From the NCBI RefSeq assembly GCF_001423125.1, contig NZ_LMNW01000035.1:124328-188327 (forward strand): a stretch of DNA of 64,000 bases, in the 5' to 3' direction. The notes beneath the pieces were generated by a model. The model saw only the letters and a list, made by a program, of their open reading frames with translations, did no database searches and had not been told where the DNA came from. Below are positions 7,807 through 15,889 of this stretch, in pieces (position 1 is the first letter of the stretch; the number at the start of each line of letters is the position of its first letter). The translations under genes and the position numbers were made by a program. This stretch comes from Duganella sp. Leaf126. Its GTDB lineage: Bacteria; Pseudomonadota; Gammaproteobacteria; Burkholderiales; Burkholderiaceae_D.

Positions 7807-9153
7807 TTATGCTTCTGACGCCAGGTTAAACACCGCCATCGATTCCACGTGCGACGTATGCGGGAACATGTTGACCACGCCGGCCTTGTCGAGCACGTAG
7901 CCGGCGCCGACCAGGATGCCGGCGTCGCGCGCCAGCGTGGAGGGGCTGCACGACACGTACACCAGGCGCTGCGGCAGCAGATCGGCGCGCGTCTGGCTCA
8001 GCGCCGCCAGCGCTTCGCACAGGGCGGCAGCGCCGTCGCGCGGCGGATCGATCAGCATGCGGTCGAATTTTCCGAGTGCCACCAGGTGCTCGGCCGTGAC
8101 CTCGAACAGGTTGCGGGTGTAGAACGTGGTCTTGCCGGACAGGCCGTTGGCCCGGGCATTGTCCAGTGCCCGCTCGGACAAGGTGGTGCTGCCTTCGATG
8201 CCCACCACTTCGCGCGCCTGGGTGGCCAGCGGCAGGGTGAAGTTGCCGAGTCCGCAGAACAGGTCGGCCACGCGGTCGTCCGGCTGCGCGTCGAGCAGGC
8301 GCAGCGCCTTGGCCACCAGCATGCGGTTGATGTAGTGATTGACCTGGGTGAAATCGACCGGCTTGAACGGCATCGTGATGCCGAACTCCGGCAGCAGGTA
8401 GTGCAGGTCCGGTCCCAGCGGATAGTACGGCGCGGCCGTTTCCGGGCCCTTGGTCTGCAGCCAGAACTGGATGCCGTGCAGGTCGGCAAAGGCCTTAACC
8501 TTGACTTCATCGTCGGCCGTCATCGGCGCCATGATGCGCAGCACCAGCGCGGTGACGCCTTCGCCGATCGCCACCTCGATTTGCGGGATCTGGTTGTACA
8601 GGCTCAGCGATCCGATCAGCGCGCGCAGCGGCAGCAGCAGGTCGGACACGTGGCGCGGCAGGATGTCGCAGCTGCGGATGTCGGCGACAAACGGCGAATG
8701 CTTTTCGTGGAAGCCCACCAGCACCGTATCCTTCTTGACCACGTGGCGCACCGACAGGCGCGCGCGGTAGCGGTATTCCCAGGTGGGGCCGTACATCGGG
8801 CGCATCATGGTCTGCGGTCTGACTTTGCTGATGTGCCAGAGGTTATCCTCGAGCACGCGCTGCTTGATCGCCACCTGCGCGGTCGGTTCCAGGTGCTGCA
8901 TCGAGCAGCCGCCGCACTGGTTGAAGTGCGGGCACCTGGGCTGCACGCGCAGCGCCGACTCGCGGTGCAGCGTGGTCATGCGCGCCAGTTCCCAGTTCTT
9001 CTTTTTCTTGAAGGTGGTGAAGCTGACGCGCTCGCCGGGCAACGCGCCCTCGACGAACACCACCTTGCCTTGCGAACCGTCTTCATTGTCCAGGTGGCCG
9101 ACGCCGTTGGCGTCCATGCTGAGCGATTTGATCTCGAGTACGGTATCTTGCAT
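7807..9153 (-). CDS. rlmD: 23S rRNA (uracil1939-C5)-methyltransferase
   Basis: 448-residue RlmD/RumA. An N-terminal TRAM domain (about 1-60, LEIKSLSMDANGVGH) is followed by the [4Fe-4S] ligands Cys74, Cys80, Cys83 and Cys162 (RCPHFNQCGGC, RSCD), and then by the SAM-binding domain with VADLFCGLGNFTLPLA and DPPRDGA. The catalytic nucleophile motif is YVSCSPSTLARD. The enzyme makes m5U at 1939 of 23S rRNA. It is transcribed alone on the minus strand between rpoS upstream and the shared terminator. Confidence 0.97.
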   Translation of the reverse strand: MQDTVLEIKSLSMDANGVGHLDNEDGSQGKVVFVEGALPGERVSFTTFKKKKNWELARMTTLHRESALRVQPRCPHFNQCGGCSMQHLEPTAQVAIKQRVLEDNLWHISKVRPQTMMRPMYGPTWEYRYRARLSVRHVVKKDTVLVGFHEKHSPFVADIRSCDILPRHVSDLLLPLRALIGSLSLYNQIPQIEVAIGEGVTALVLRIMAPMTADDEVKVKAFADLHGIQFWLQTKGPETAAPYYPLGPDLHYLLPEFGITMPFKPVDFTQVNHYINRMLVAKALRLLDAQPDDRVADLFCGLGNFTLPLATQAREVVGIEGSTTLSERALDNARANGLSGKTTFYTRNLFEVTAEHLVALGKFDRMLIDPPRDGAAALCEALAALSQTRADLLPQRLVYVSCSPSTLARDAGILVGAGYVLDKAGVVNMFPHTSHVESMAVFNLASEA

Positions 9154-9248
9154 AAAATTCTGTCAGTGAAAGAGGCCGGCCCGTGCGGGCACGCAGGGGC
9201 GATGGCGCGACGGCGCGCGCAGGGCCGATATGATAGCAGACGGGGGAG

Positions 9249-10241
9249 CTAGAGCAGCGAATCGCGGACCACGCCGCGCGCCGCCATGGCCCGTTTCAGC
9301 TTGATCAGGGCTTCCTGCTGGATCTGGCGCACGCGTTCGCGCGTCACGCCCATTTCCTCGGCCAGGGTTTCCAGCGTGGCCGGATCGTCGTTATCGAGGC
9401 CGAAGCGGCGCATGATGACGATGCGCTGCTTGTCCGGCAGCTTGGTCAGCCAGTCGCGCATCAGCACCGTCATTTCGTGGTGTTCGGCGCGGGCGTCGGG
9501 ACTGTCGTCGCTGTCGCCCGGCAGCAGGTCCATCAGCGACGACTGCGGATCGTTGTCGAGCGGCGCGTCGAGCGAGGTGGCGTGTTCGGACAGGGCCAGG
9601 ATGTCCTGCACCTCCTCCACCGGGCGGCCCACCAGCGCGGCGATGTCTTCGGCGGTGGCGTCCTTGCCGTCGTGCTGCTGCGCCTCCAGGTGGTATTTGC
9701 CGCGCAGGATCTGGTTCAGTTCGCGCACCATGTGCACCGGCAGGCGCACCGTGCGCGCCTGGTTCATGATGGCGCGCTCGATGCTCTGGCGTATCCACCA
9801 GGTGGCGTAGGTGGAAAAGCGGAAGCCGCGTTCGGGTTCGAACTTGTCGATCGCGCGCATCAGGCCGATGTTACCTTCCTCGATCAGGTCGAGCAGCACC
9901 ACGCCGCGGTTGATGTAGTGCTTGGCGATCGACACCACCAGCCGCAGATTATGCTCGATCATGGTCTGGCGGGCGCCGAAATCGCCGGCCTTGGCCAGCG
10001 TGGCGTAGTGCACTTCCTGCGGCGCAGTCAGCAGCGGCCGGGTGCCGATCTGGTTCAGATAGTGCTGGGTGGTGTCGGTGGAAAGCTCGGCGGCCAGCAC
10101 CTTTTTCAGTTCGTCGACCGGTTCGAGCACACTGCCGCCGATGGCTGCCCCGTCGCCCGCGCCCTCGTCGCCGGCGCCCTCGTCGTCGCGGAAATCGTCC
10201 GGGAAGTCGTCATCGAGCGGATCGGGGGGCGTGTTTGTCAT
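9249..10241 (-). CDS. rpoS: RNA polymerase sigma factor RpoS
   Basis: 330-residue sigma-70 family group 2 factor, the stationary-phase and general-stress sigma subunit. An acidic low-complexity N-terminus (DDDFPDDFRDDEGAGDEG) precedes region 1.2 (HYLNQIGTRPLLTAPQEV). Region 2 has the core-binding and -10 recognition helices (DLIEEGNIGLMRAIDKFEP, RFSTYATWWIRQSIERA), followed by region 3 (VRLPVHMVRELN) and a region 4 HTH (ETLAEEMGVTRERVRQIQ). It is the last gene of surE-pcm-nlpD-rpoS. In enterobacteria rpoS has its own promoter inside nlpD; whether that holds here cannot be read directly. Confidence 0.97.
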   Translation of the reverse strand: MTNTPPDPLDDDFPDDFRDDEGAGDEGAGDGAAIGGSVLEPVDELKKVLAAELSTDTTQHYLNQIGTRPLLTAPQEVHYATLAKAGDFGARQTMIEHNLRLVVSIAKHYINRGVVLLDLIEEGNIGLMRAIDKFEPERGFRFSTYATWWIRQSIERAIMNQARTVRLPVHMVRELNQILRGKYHLEAQQHDGKDATAEDIAALVGRPVEEVQDILALSEHATSLDAPLDNDPQSSLMDLLPGDSDDSPDARAEHHEMTVLMRDWLTKLPDKQRIVIMRRFGLDNDDPATLETLAEEMGVTRERVRQIQQEALIKLKRAMAARGVVRDSLL

Positions 10242-10280
10242 GGCTCGGTTCAGATCATTGCAACGCTCGTCGGACGAAGA

Positions 10281-11288
10281 TCAGCGGGGCGGCAGGAACT
10301 TCGCGGGATCCACCGGCTTGCCTTGCTGGCGGATCTCGAAGTGCAGCTTGACCGCGTCGGTATCGGAGTCGCCCATTTCAGCGATCAACTGTCCTTTGGT
10401 CACGCTTTGCCCTTCCTTGACCAGGATGGCGCGGTTGTGCGCATAGGCGGACAACAGCGTATTACTGTGCTTTACGATCACGAGATTACCATAACCACGG
10501 ATGCCGCTGCCGGCAAACATGACTTTTCCGGCCCCGGCCGCCACGACCTGCTGGCCGGCCTTGCCGGCGATGTCAATGCCCTTGTTCTTGCCTTCGTCGA
10601 AGGTGGCGATCACGCGCCCTTCGGCCGGCCACATCCAGCTCAGTTTTTCGTCTTCGGCGCTCAGGCCGGCGCCGGCTGCCGCCGCTGCGGCCGGCGCCCG
10701 CGCGGCCGGCGCGGTGGCCGGCGCGGCCGGTGCAGTTGCCGGTGCGGCGGTCGATGCGGTGCCCGCGCCCGCCGGGGCCGGTGCGGCGCCGTCCGGGCGC
10801 TGCAGCTCGGCCAGGGTGGCGTCGGTGTACGGACGTTTCTCGCCCTTCGGTCCGGTTTTGCGCGCCACGGCCGCCGGTGCGGCCGCCTTGTCGCTCGGCG
10901 GCATGATCACGGCAGCCGTTTCCACGCCGCTGCCGTTGCTGGCGGCAGCGCCGGCCTCGGGCGGCAGCACGCGCAGCACTTGGTCCACCTTGATGTCGTT
11001 CGGGTCGTTGAGATTGTTCCAGGTCACCAGGTCGCGGTAATTCTGGCCGTTTTCGAGGGCGATGCGGATCAGGGTATCGCCCTTCTTGACCGTGTACAGG
11101 CCGCGCTCATCGCGCGAGACTTGCGCGGTCTGGCTCGGGGTGGACGGCTTGACGGCAGGCCGGGACACGGGGCGATCGATGACCGGTGCCTGGCTGGGGG
11201 CGGTGCTGCAAGCGCTGAGGAAAGACAGCGCCAGGCTCAATACGAGCAAATTGCTTTTATTAATCATTCTCATCTTAAATTCAGTCAT
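10281..11288 (-). CDS. nlpD: NlpD-type lipoprotein (LysM + degenerate LytM), amidase activator
   Basis: 335 residues. The N-terminus ends in the lipobox LSAC (Cys27 from the first ATG; ATGs at residues 6 and 8 are equally possible starts). One LysM domain follows (about 62-107, YTVKKGDTLIRIALENGQNY), then an Ala/Pro-rich linker and a C-terminal M23/LytM fold. The zinc site is incomplete: the usual H-x3-D start reads KNKGIDIAG and the HxH element reads KLHFEIR, so two metal histidines are missing. This is the known pattern of NlpD/EnvC proteins, which activate AmiC-type amidases instead of cutting peptidoglycan themselves. It is located between pcm and rpoS. Confidence 0.93.
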   Translation of the reverse strand: MTEFKMRMINKSNLLVLSLALSFLSACSTAPSQAPVIDRPVSRPAVKPSTPSQTAQVSRDERGLYTVKKGDTLIRIALENGQNYRDLVTWNNLNDPNDIKVDQVLRVLPPEAGAAASNGSGVETAAVIMPPSDKAAAPAAVARKTGPKGEKRPYTDATLAELQRPDGAAPAPAGAGTASTAAPATAPAAPATAPAARAPAAAAAAGAGLSAEDEKLSWMWPAEGRVIATFDEGKNKGIDIAGKAGQQVVAAGAGKVMFAGSGIRGYGNLVIVKHSNTLLSAYAHNRAILVKEGQSVTKGQLIAEMGDSDTDAVKLHFEIRQQGKPVDPAKFLPPR

Positions 11289-11351
11289 GGTGCGGGCATG
11301 CGGTGCCGACGGATCGACGCCCGGAACCTGGAAGCATCTTCGAAGCTCCCG

Positions 11352-12215
11352 TCAGGCGGTGCCGGCGCGCAGCGGCACAAAATGGCAGTCTTCCAGCGTC
11401 TCGCTGGTCCACTCCGCTTTACCGGTGCGTGTGATCAGCACCAGCTGCTGCGTCCTGTCGCCCACCGGCGCGACCAGCCGGCCGCCGACGCTGAGCTGGT
11501 CGAGCAAGGGCTGCGGCACCTGCAAACCGGCCGCAGCGAGGATGATGCCATCGAAGGGCGCCGCCTGCGGGAGCCCAAGCATACCATCTCCGTAATGCAA
11601 GCGCAGATTCGGCACGCGCAGCGGCCGCAGGTTGTGCTTGGCCAATTCGTGCAGGGACTTGATGCGCTCGACCGAAAACACCTCCTGCGCCACGCACGCC
11701 AGCACCGCGGCCTGGTAGCCGCAGCCGGTGCCGATCTCGAGCACGCGCCTCAGTGCTCCGCCATGGCGCAGCACCTCGATCATGCGCGCCACGATGTAGG
11801 GCTGGGAGATGGTCTGCTGGTGGCCGATCGGCAGCGAGGCGTCGATATACGCCTGCGACACCAGGCCCGGGTCCATGAACTGGTGGCGCGGCACGGTGGC
11901 CAGCGCGTTCAGCACCACCTGGTCGGTCACGCCCTGCCTGGCCACCCGCTGCACCATGGCGTGGCGGATCGCGTCGGACACCAGCGGCCGGTCGCGGCTG
12001 GCAACCGGCTGCGCCCGCTCCTGGGCGTAGGCGTGCGACTTCGACGGCGTGGCCACGGCGGCAGCGCGCTGCTGACCGGGCAGCGGCACGTGGCGGGCGG
12101 CATTCTGGGTGGCCGTCTGCGGCGTCGCGACGGGGGCAAACACCGGCGCCTTCCTGGCGCCCTTGTCGACCACGGACGATAGCGGCAACGGAAAGCTGCG
12201 GGGTTTGTCGCTCAT
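11352..12215 (-). CDS. pcm: Protein-L-isoaspartate O-methyltransferase with N-terminal extension
   Basis: 287-residue PCMT, which methylates isoaspartyl residues for repair of aged proteins. The catalytic part starts near residue 80 (MVQRVARQGVTDQVVLNAL) and contains the SAM motif VLEIGTGCGYQAAVLA and the downstream family element GGRLVAPVGD. The first 75 or so residues are a basic, low-complexity extension (RSFPLPLSSVVDKGARKAPV) that is absent from E. coli Pcm (about 208 residues) but seen in relatives. The start overlaps the surE stop (ATGA), implying coupled translation. Confidence 0.95.
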   Translation of the reverse strand: MSDKPRSFPLPLSSVVDKGARKAPVFAPVATPQTATQNAARHVPLPGQQRAAAVATPSKSHAYAQERAQPVASRDRPLVSDAIRHAMVQRVARQGVTDQVVLNALATVPRHQFMDPGLVSQAYIDASLPIGHQQTISQPYIVARMIEVLRHGGALRRVLEIGTGCGYQAAVLACVAQEVFSVERIKSLHELAKHNLRPLRVPNLRLHYGDGMLGLPQAAPFDGIILAAAGLQVPQPLLDQLSVGGRLVAPVGDRTQQLVLITRTGKAEWTSETLEDCHFVPLRAGTA

Positions 12216-12949
12216 GCCAGGCCTTTTTCGAGTGCGGCGAGTTGCGTTTTATGGGTCAGGTCGACCTGCAGCGGCGTGATCGACGTCTTGCCTTGGGTAA
12301 CCGCGTAAAAATCGGTGCCCTCGCCCGCGTCCTTGCACGCCCCGGGCGGGCCGATCCAGAAGATTTCGCGGCCGCGCGGATCCTGCGAACGTATCACCGG
12401 TTCGGCCTGGTGACGACGGCCGAGCCGGGTCGCCGCAACCTGGCCGAGCTGGCCATAAGGCAGGTTGGGAATATTCACGTTCAGCAGGTACGGCTGCGGC
12501 AGCGTTTCGGCATGGCGCATCACGATGTCGCGCGCATGCAGCGCCGCATCGTCGATATGCTCCCAGCCCCACGCCCCCTGCGAAAACGCCATGGCCGGGA
12601 TGCCAAACAAATACCCTTCGGTGGCGGCCGCCACGGTGCCGGAATACAGCGTGTCGTCGCCCATGTTGGGACCGTTGTTGATGCCGGACACCACCAGGTC
12701 GGGGCGGTAATCGAGGATGCCGGTCAGGGCGATGTGGACGCAGTCGGTCGGTGTGCCGTTGATGAAATAAAAACCATTGTCGGCGCGCTGCACCGACAGC
12801 GGCCGGTCCAGCGACAGGGAGTTGGACGCCCCGGAGCGGTTGCTGTCGGGCGCCACGACCACGATGTCGGCCACCGGCGCCAGGGCCTTGGCCAGGGCGT
12901 TGATCCCGGGCGCCAGGTAGCCGTCGTCATTGCTGATCAGGATTCTCAT
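12212..12949 (-). CDS. surE: 5'/3'-nucleotidase SurE
   Basis: 245 residues from the ATG that gives MRILISNDDGYLAPGI, the invariant SurE N-terminus with the metal-binding Asp-Asp pair. The frame is open for 54 more codons upstream, but that part has no family similarity, so the later start is used. Other signatures: SNRSGASNSLSLDRPL, NGTPTDCVHIALTG and VSGINNGPNMGDDTLYSGTVAAA. The enzyme is a divalent-metal phosphatase acting on nucleoside monophosphates and is linked to survival in stationary phase. First gene of surE-pcm-nlpD-rpoS. Confidence 0.97.
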   Translation of the reverse strand: MRILISNDDGYLAPGINALAKALAPVADIVVVAPDSNRSGASNSLSLDRPLSVQRADNGFYFINGTPTDCVHIALTGILDYRPDLVVSGINNGPNMGDDTLYSGTVAAATEGYLFGIPAMAFSQGAWGWEHIDDAALHARDIVMRHAETLPQPYLLNVNIPNLPYGQLGQVAATRLGRRHQAEPVIRSQDPRGREIFWIGPPGACKDAGEGTDFYAVTQGKTSITPLQVDLTHKTQLAALEKGLA

Positions 12950-13053
12950 GGCGTAGATTTTACCTGAAGCAATGCGAGTGCTGCGCAACTTGCAGATGAG
13001 CAAGCAACAAAATTTTGCCTGCCGGCTGCGGCCGATGCGCGCTGCAGGCGCGG

Positions 13054-15057
13054 CTAGCCCGCCTTGTGCGCGGCATAACCGCGCCCCTCCGGCACGGGCG
13101 ACGGCGGCCACGCGGCATCGGCCGCCAGCGTGCGGTGCGGCGCCCGGGCATGCAGGTGGGACGGGCGCGCCAGGGCGTCGCCGTAATCGTCCATGGTGGC
13201 GTCCTGGTGCACTTCCGGCGCGCCGGTGCCGGGCAGCGCTGCCGCCTGCTGCGCCACGCCCTCGAGCAAGGCCTGGGTGCGCCGGGTTTCCGGGTGCTCG
13301 GCGCCCAGCCGGCCCGCTTGCGCCCGCGCCACTTCGTCGAGCAGGCGGCGTGCACCATCGAGGTCGCGTGCCACCACCAGCGTGCGCGCCAGCGCGGTCT
13401 TGCTGCGCAGCGTGTCGGCGTGTTCGGCGCCCAGCGTGCGCTTGCGCGAGGCCAGCACCTGTTCCTGCGCCTGGCGCGCATGCTCGATATCGCCGCGCTG
13501 GAACAGCAGCTCGGCGCGCGCGGCCTGGCAGGCCAGCGTCAGCAGATGTTCGGCGCCGAGCTGGCGCAGGTAGGCGTCGAGCACGCTGTCCTGGACGTTG
13601 AGCGCTTCGGCGGTGCGATGCTGCTGGGCCAGCGTGGCGGCCAGGCTGCTACGCGCCGCCAGCGTATCGAGGTGTTCCGGCCCCAGCAGCCGCTCGCGCG
13701 CGGCAATCACGCTTTCTTCGAGAAACTGGGCTTCGTCGAGCTGGCCCTGCAAGCGCAGCGCGCCGGCCAGGTTGCCCTTGCTGGCGACGGTGTCGAGGTG
13801 CTCGTCGCCCATGGCGCGCTGGCGCAGCGCCAGGCTTTCCTCGAAACAGGCGGTGGCCTGGCGCAGCCGGCCCTCCTGCAGGTACAACTCGCCGAGCAGG
13901 TTGAGGTCGCGCGCCAGCGGCTGCGACAGCGCCCGGCTGCCGATGCCGGCCTCGCCATCGCCCTGCTCGAGCGCGTGGCGGGTGTCGGCGATGGACGACA
14001 GCAGATGGATTTCACGCGAGGACTGCCAGGGGAAGTAGCCGGGGCCCAGCCAGTCGAGAAACGCTTCGAAGGTCCGGGTCAGCGAGAAGCGGTCGCCGCC
14101 CTGGTCCATGCGCACGGCCAGTTGCTCGCCGTAGGCGAAGGTGCGCGTCTGCTGCAGCTGCACTTCGTCGAAGTACGAGTCCAGCGACACGTGCGGCAAG
14201 CCGTAACAGTCGCGCATCAGGCGCTCGAAGATGGGCTGGTAGCCGATGATGTGCTGTTCGGGAGCGCCGCGCCGCCACTGCGCGCGCTGGGTGCTGTCGC
14301 CCATTTCGATGCGCGAGGGCAGCGGATAGACCAGCAGCGGACGCTGCTCGTCTTCGTGGCTGCTGCGATAGGCGGCCGCGCGCGTGACCAGCGCTTCCAC
14401 CCCTTCCAGGCTCTGGCGGTTGGGCGTGAAGACCACCACGAGCTTGCGCGGCAACAGCGTGGTGCAGATGCCGGCGCTGTCGGTGCGGCCCGTGCGCGAA
14501 TCGACCAGCACATAGCGGAAATGACGGGCCATGAGGTCGGCAAAACAGCGGAACAGCGCCGGGCAGCTGTCGAACAGCTGGTCCCAGTGCATGGCCGCCA
14601 GCCGTTCGCCGTAGCCCTGGTCGAACCGTCCGGCGCGCATCAGGTACAGCTGGCTGCTCTGGTCCACCCGGCTCACATACTGCTGCCAGCCGACCGCCGC
14701 CAGCACTTCCCGGGCCAGCGCTTCGTCGTCGGGCGCTGCGCTCTCGTCCGCGGCGCCGTCGGCGACCGTGTCGCGCGCGGCCGGGCGGCGCCGCTGCGCC
14801 AGCTGGTCGCGGCAGGCCTCGAACAGTTCGAGCACGCCGGGCCGCTCCTCGTGCAGCTCGAAATAATGGTGCAGCCCGGGCGCTTCCATGTCCCAGTCGA
14901 TCATCAGTACCGGCGACGTGGAGTTGTGCTGGCGCGCCAGCAGCACGGCCAGGTTGGACAGGGCCATGGTGCGCCCCGTGCCCCCCTTGTACGAATAAAA
15001 AGTGACCACTTCGCCGCTGTCGCTGAGCGGTGTGAGGGACAAAGAAACGTTTTCCAT
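13054..15057 (-). CDS. KGG(T)GR-variant ParA/MinD-like NTPase fused to kinesin-light-chain-type TPRs
   Basis: 667 residues from MENVSLSLTP. The frame is open further upstream, but the start used has AAGGG before it and lies 11 nt after the TIR gene. Residues 15-345 form a SIMIBI-type NTPase: a deviant Walker A SYKGGTGRT (signature Lys24, with Arg29 where most ParA/MinD proteins have Lys), switch residues LMIDWDMEAPG (Asp54) and Walker B YVLVDSRTGRTDSAG (Asp186), followed by VVFTPNRQSLEGVEAL. Residues about 385-640 hold roughly six 42-residue TPRs of the kinesin-light-chain/NB-ARC-TPR kind (for example GDEHLDTVASKGNLAGALRL). The architecture matches KGGVGR-variant ATPases that accompany TIR proteins. 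Its actual function is unknown; it may sense or scaffold the adjacent TIR protein. Confidence 0.85.
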   Translation of the reverse strand: MENVSLSLTPLSDSGEVVTFYSYKGGTGRTMALSNLAVLLARQHNSTSPVLMIDWDMEAPGLHHYFELHEERPGVLELFEACRDQLAQRRRPAARDTVADGAADESAAPDDEALAREVLAAVGWQQYVSRVDQSSQLYLMRAGRFDQGYGERLAAMHWDQLFDSCPALFRCFADLMARHFRYVLVDSRTGRTDSAGICTTLLPRKLVVVFTPNRQSLEGVEALVTRAAAYRSSHEDEQRPLLVYPLPSRIEMGDSTQRAQWRRGAPEQHIIGYQPIFERLMRDCYGLPHVSLDSYFDEVQLQQTRTFAYGEQLAVRMDQGGDRFSLTRTFEAFLDWLGPGYFPWQSSREIHLLSSIADTRHALEQGDGEAGIGSRALSQPLARDLNLLGELYLQEGRLRQATACFEESLALRQRAMGDEHLDTVASKGNLAGALRLQGQLDEAQFLEESVIAARERLLGPEHLDTLAARSSLAATLAQQHRTAEALNVQDSVLDAYLRQLGAEHLLTLACQAARAELLFQRGDIEHARQAQEQVLASRKRTLGAEHADTLRSKTALARTLVVARDLDGARRLLDEVARAQAGRLGAEHPETRRTQALLEGVAQQAAALPGTGAPEVHQDATMDDYGDALARPSHLHARAPHRTLAADAAWPPSPVPEGRGYAAHKAG

Positions 15058-15068
15058 GGCAAGCCCTT

Positions 15069-15674
15069 TTATCGAGGGAAATGTGGCGGCGGAATGGCGC
15101 GCCATTCCGATGGGATGTCCGGCATGACGAATCGACCGCAATCATGCCCCGGCGGAATGCTGTGCTTGACCTTGTGATAATGCGCGGCGACGCGGTCGAC
15201 GATGCGGGCGATGTGCGGCAGGTAGTCGGGATTGTTTTTCAGGTCGCCGCTGGCCAGGGTATAGCTGGAAAAATCGACGTACATGCCAGGCCCGCCGATC
15301 TGGGGCGGCAGGTTGAGCGGATGGCGGGTCATGATCACCGGGATGATCAGGTGGCTGGGCAGGTCGTACCACTGGCGCCGCTCGGCCTCGATCAGCTGCA
15401 TGGCCGCGAACTCGCGCCGGGTGTAGGGATGGGCCTCGTACTTGGGCGAGTAGATGACGATCATGCACACGCTCTCGCACAGCGCGCGCGCAATCCGGCC
15501 GTCGAGATCGTCGCCGCCGCCCAGTTGTTCGCTGTCGACGAACAGCTCTTCCTCGTTGTCGAAGTGCGGTTCGAGGTAGCACTTCAGGGCCTCGACCAGG
15601 TCGTCCTTGAACTTTTTCATGTGCGCGTGTTTGCCGTGGGCATAACTGAAAAAACAACCGTGGCGGATCGTCAT
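15069..15674 (-). CDS. TIR-domain protein, first gene of the TIR/NTPase-TPR pair
   Basis: 201 residues from ATG at 15,674, preceded by CGGAGGATGTC, an excellent ribosome binding site. The fold is a TIR domain throughout: strand A CFFSYAHGKHAH, BB-loop region LFVDSEQLGGGDDLDGRIARAL, strand C CMIVIYSPKYE, and then HPYTRREFAAMQ, which aligns with the usual S-x-Y-x2-S-x-W-C-x2-E block. Glu88 therefore occupies the position of the catalytic glutamate of NAD-cleaving TIRs. No other domain or membrane segment is seen. It overlaps nothing and is 11 nt ahead of the NTPase-TPR gene. TIR proteins in bacteria often act as NADase effectors in antiphage systems; that role is inferred here. Confidence 0.85.
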   Translation of the reverse strand: MTIRHGCFFSYAHGKHAHMKKFKDDLVEALKCYLEPHFDNEEELFVDSEQLGGGDDLDGRIARALCESVCMIVIYSPKYEAHPYTRREFAAMQLIEAERRQWYDLPSHLIIPVIMTRHPLNLPPQIGGPGMYVDFSSYTLASGDLKNNPDYLPHIARIVDRVAAHYHKVKHSIPPGHDCGRFVMPDIPSEWRAIPPPHFPR

Positions 15675-15889
15675 GACATCCTCCGTTCCTGCTCCACAAG
15701 GCAGCAGCATCAACCAACTCTAGCCATCCGGCCGCCAGCAGCTTTGCGCGCGGACAAACGGAATTGCGCCCAAATATGGCATCTACACGCCAGGATTGAG
15801 CTTGATTTTTGCGAGAAAATGCGGGTTGGAACGGACAGCGGACATCGCGGAGAGTGCAGGCGCCGGACGGCGCCGTGCGGGTGGGGTAG

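Noticed and set aside
9477..12182. A 901-codon plus-strand open frame through rpoS, nlpD and pcm
   Set aside because: It is the antisense shadow of three well-supported minus-strand genes in high-GC DNA; the translation is Arg/Gly/His/Val-rich with no domain.
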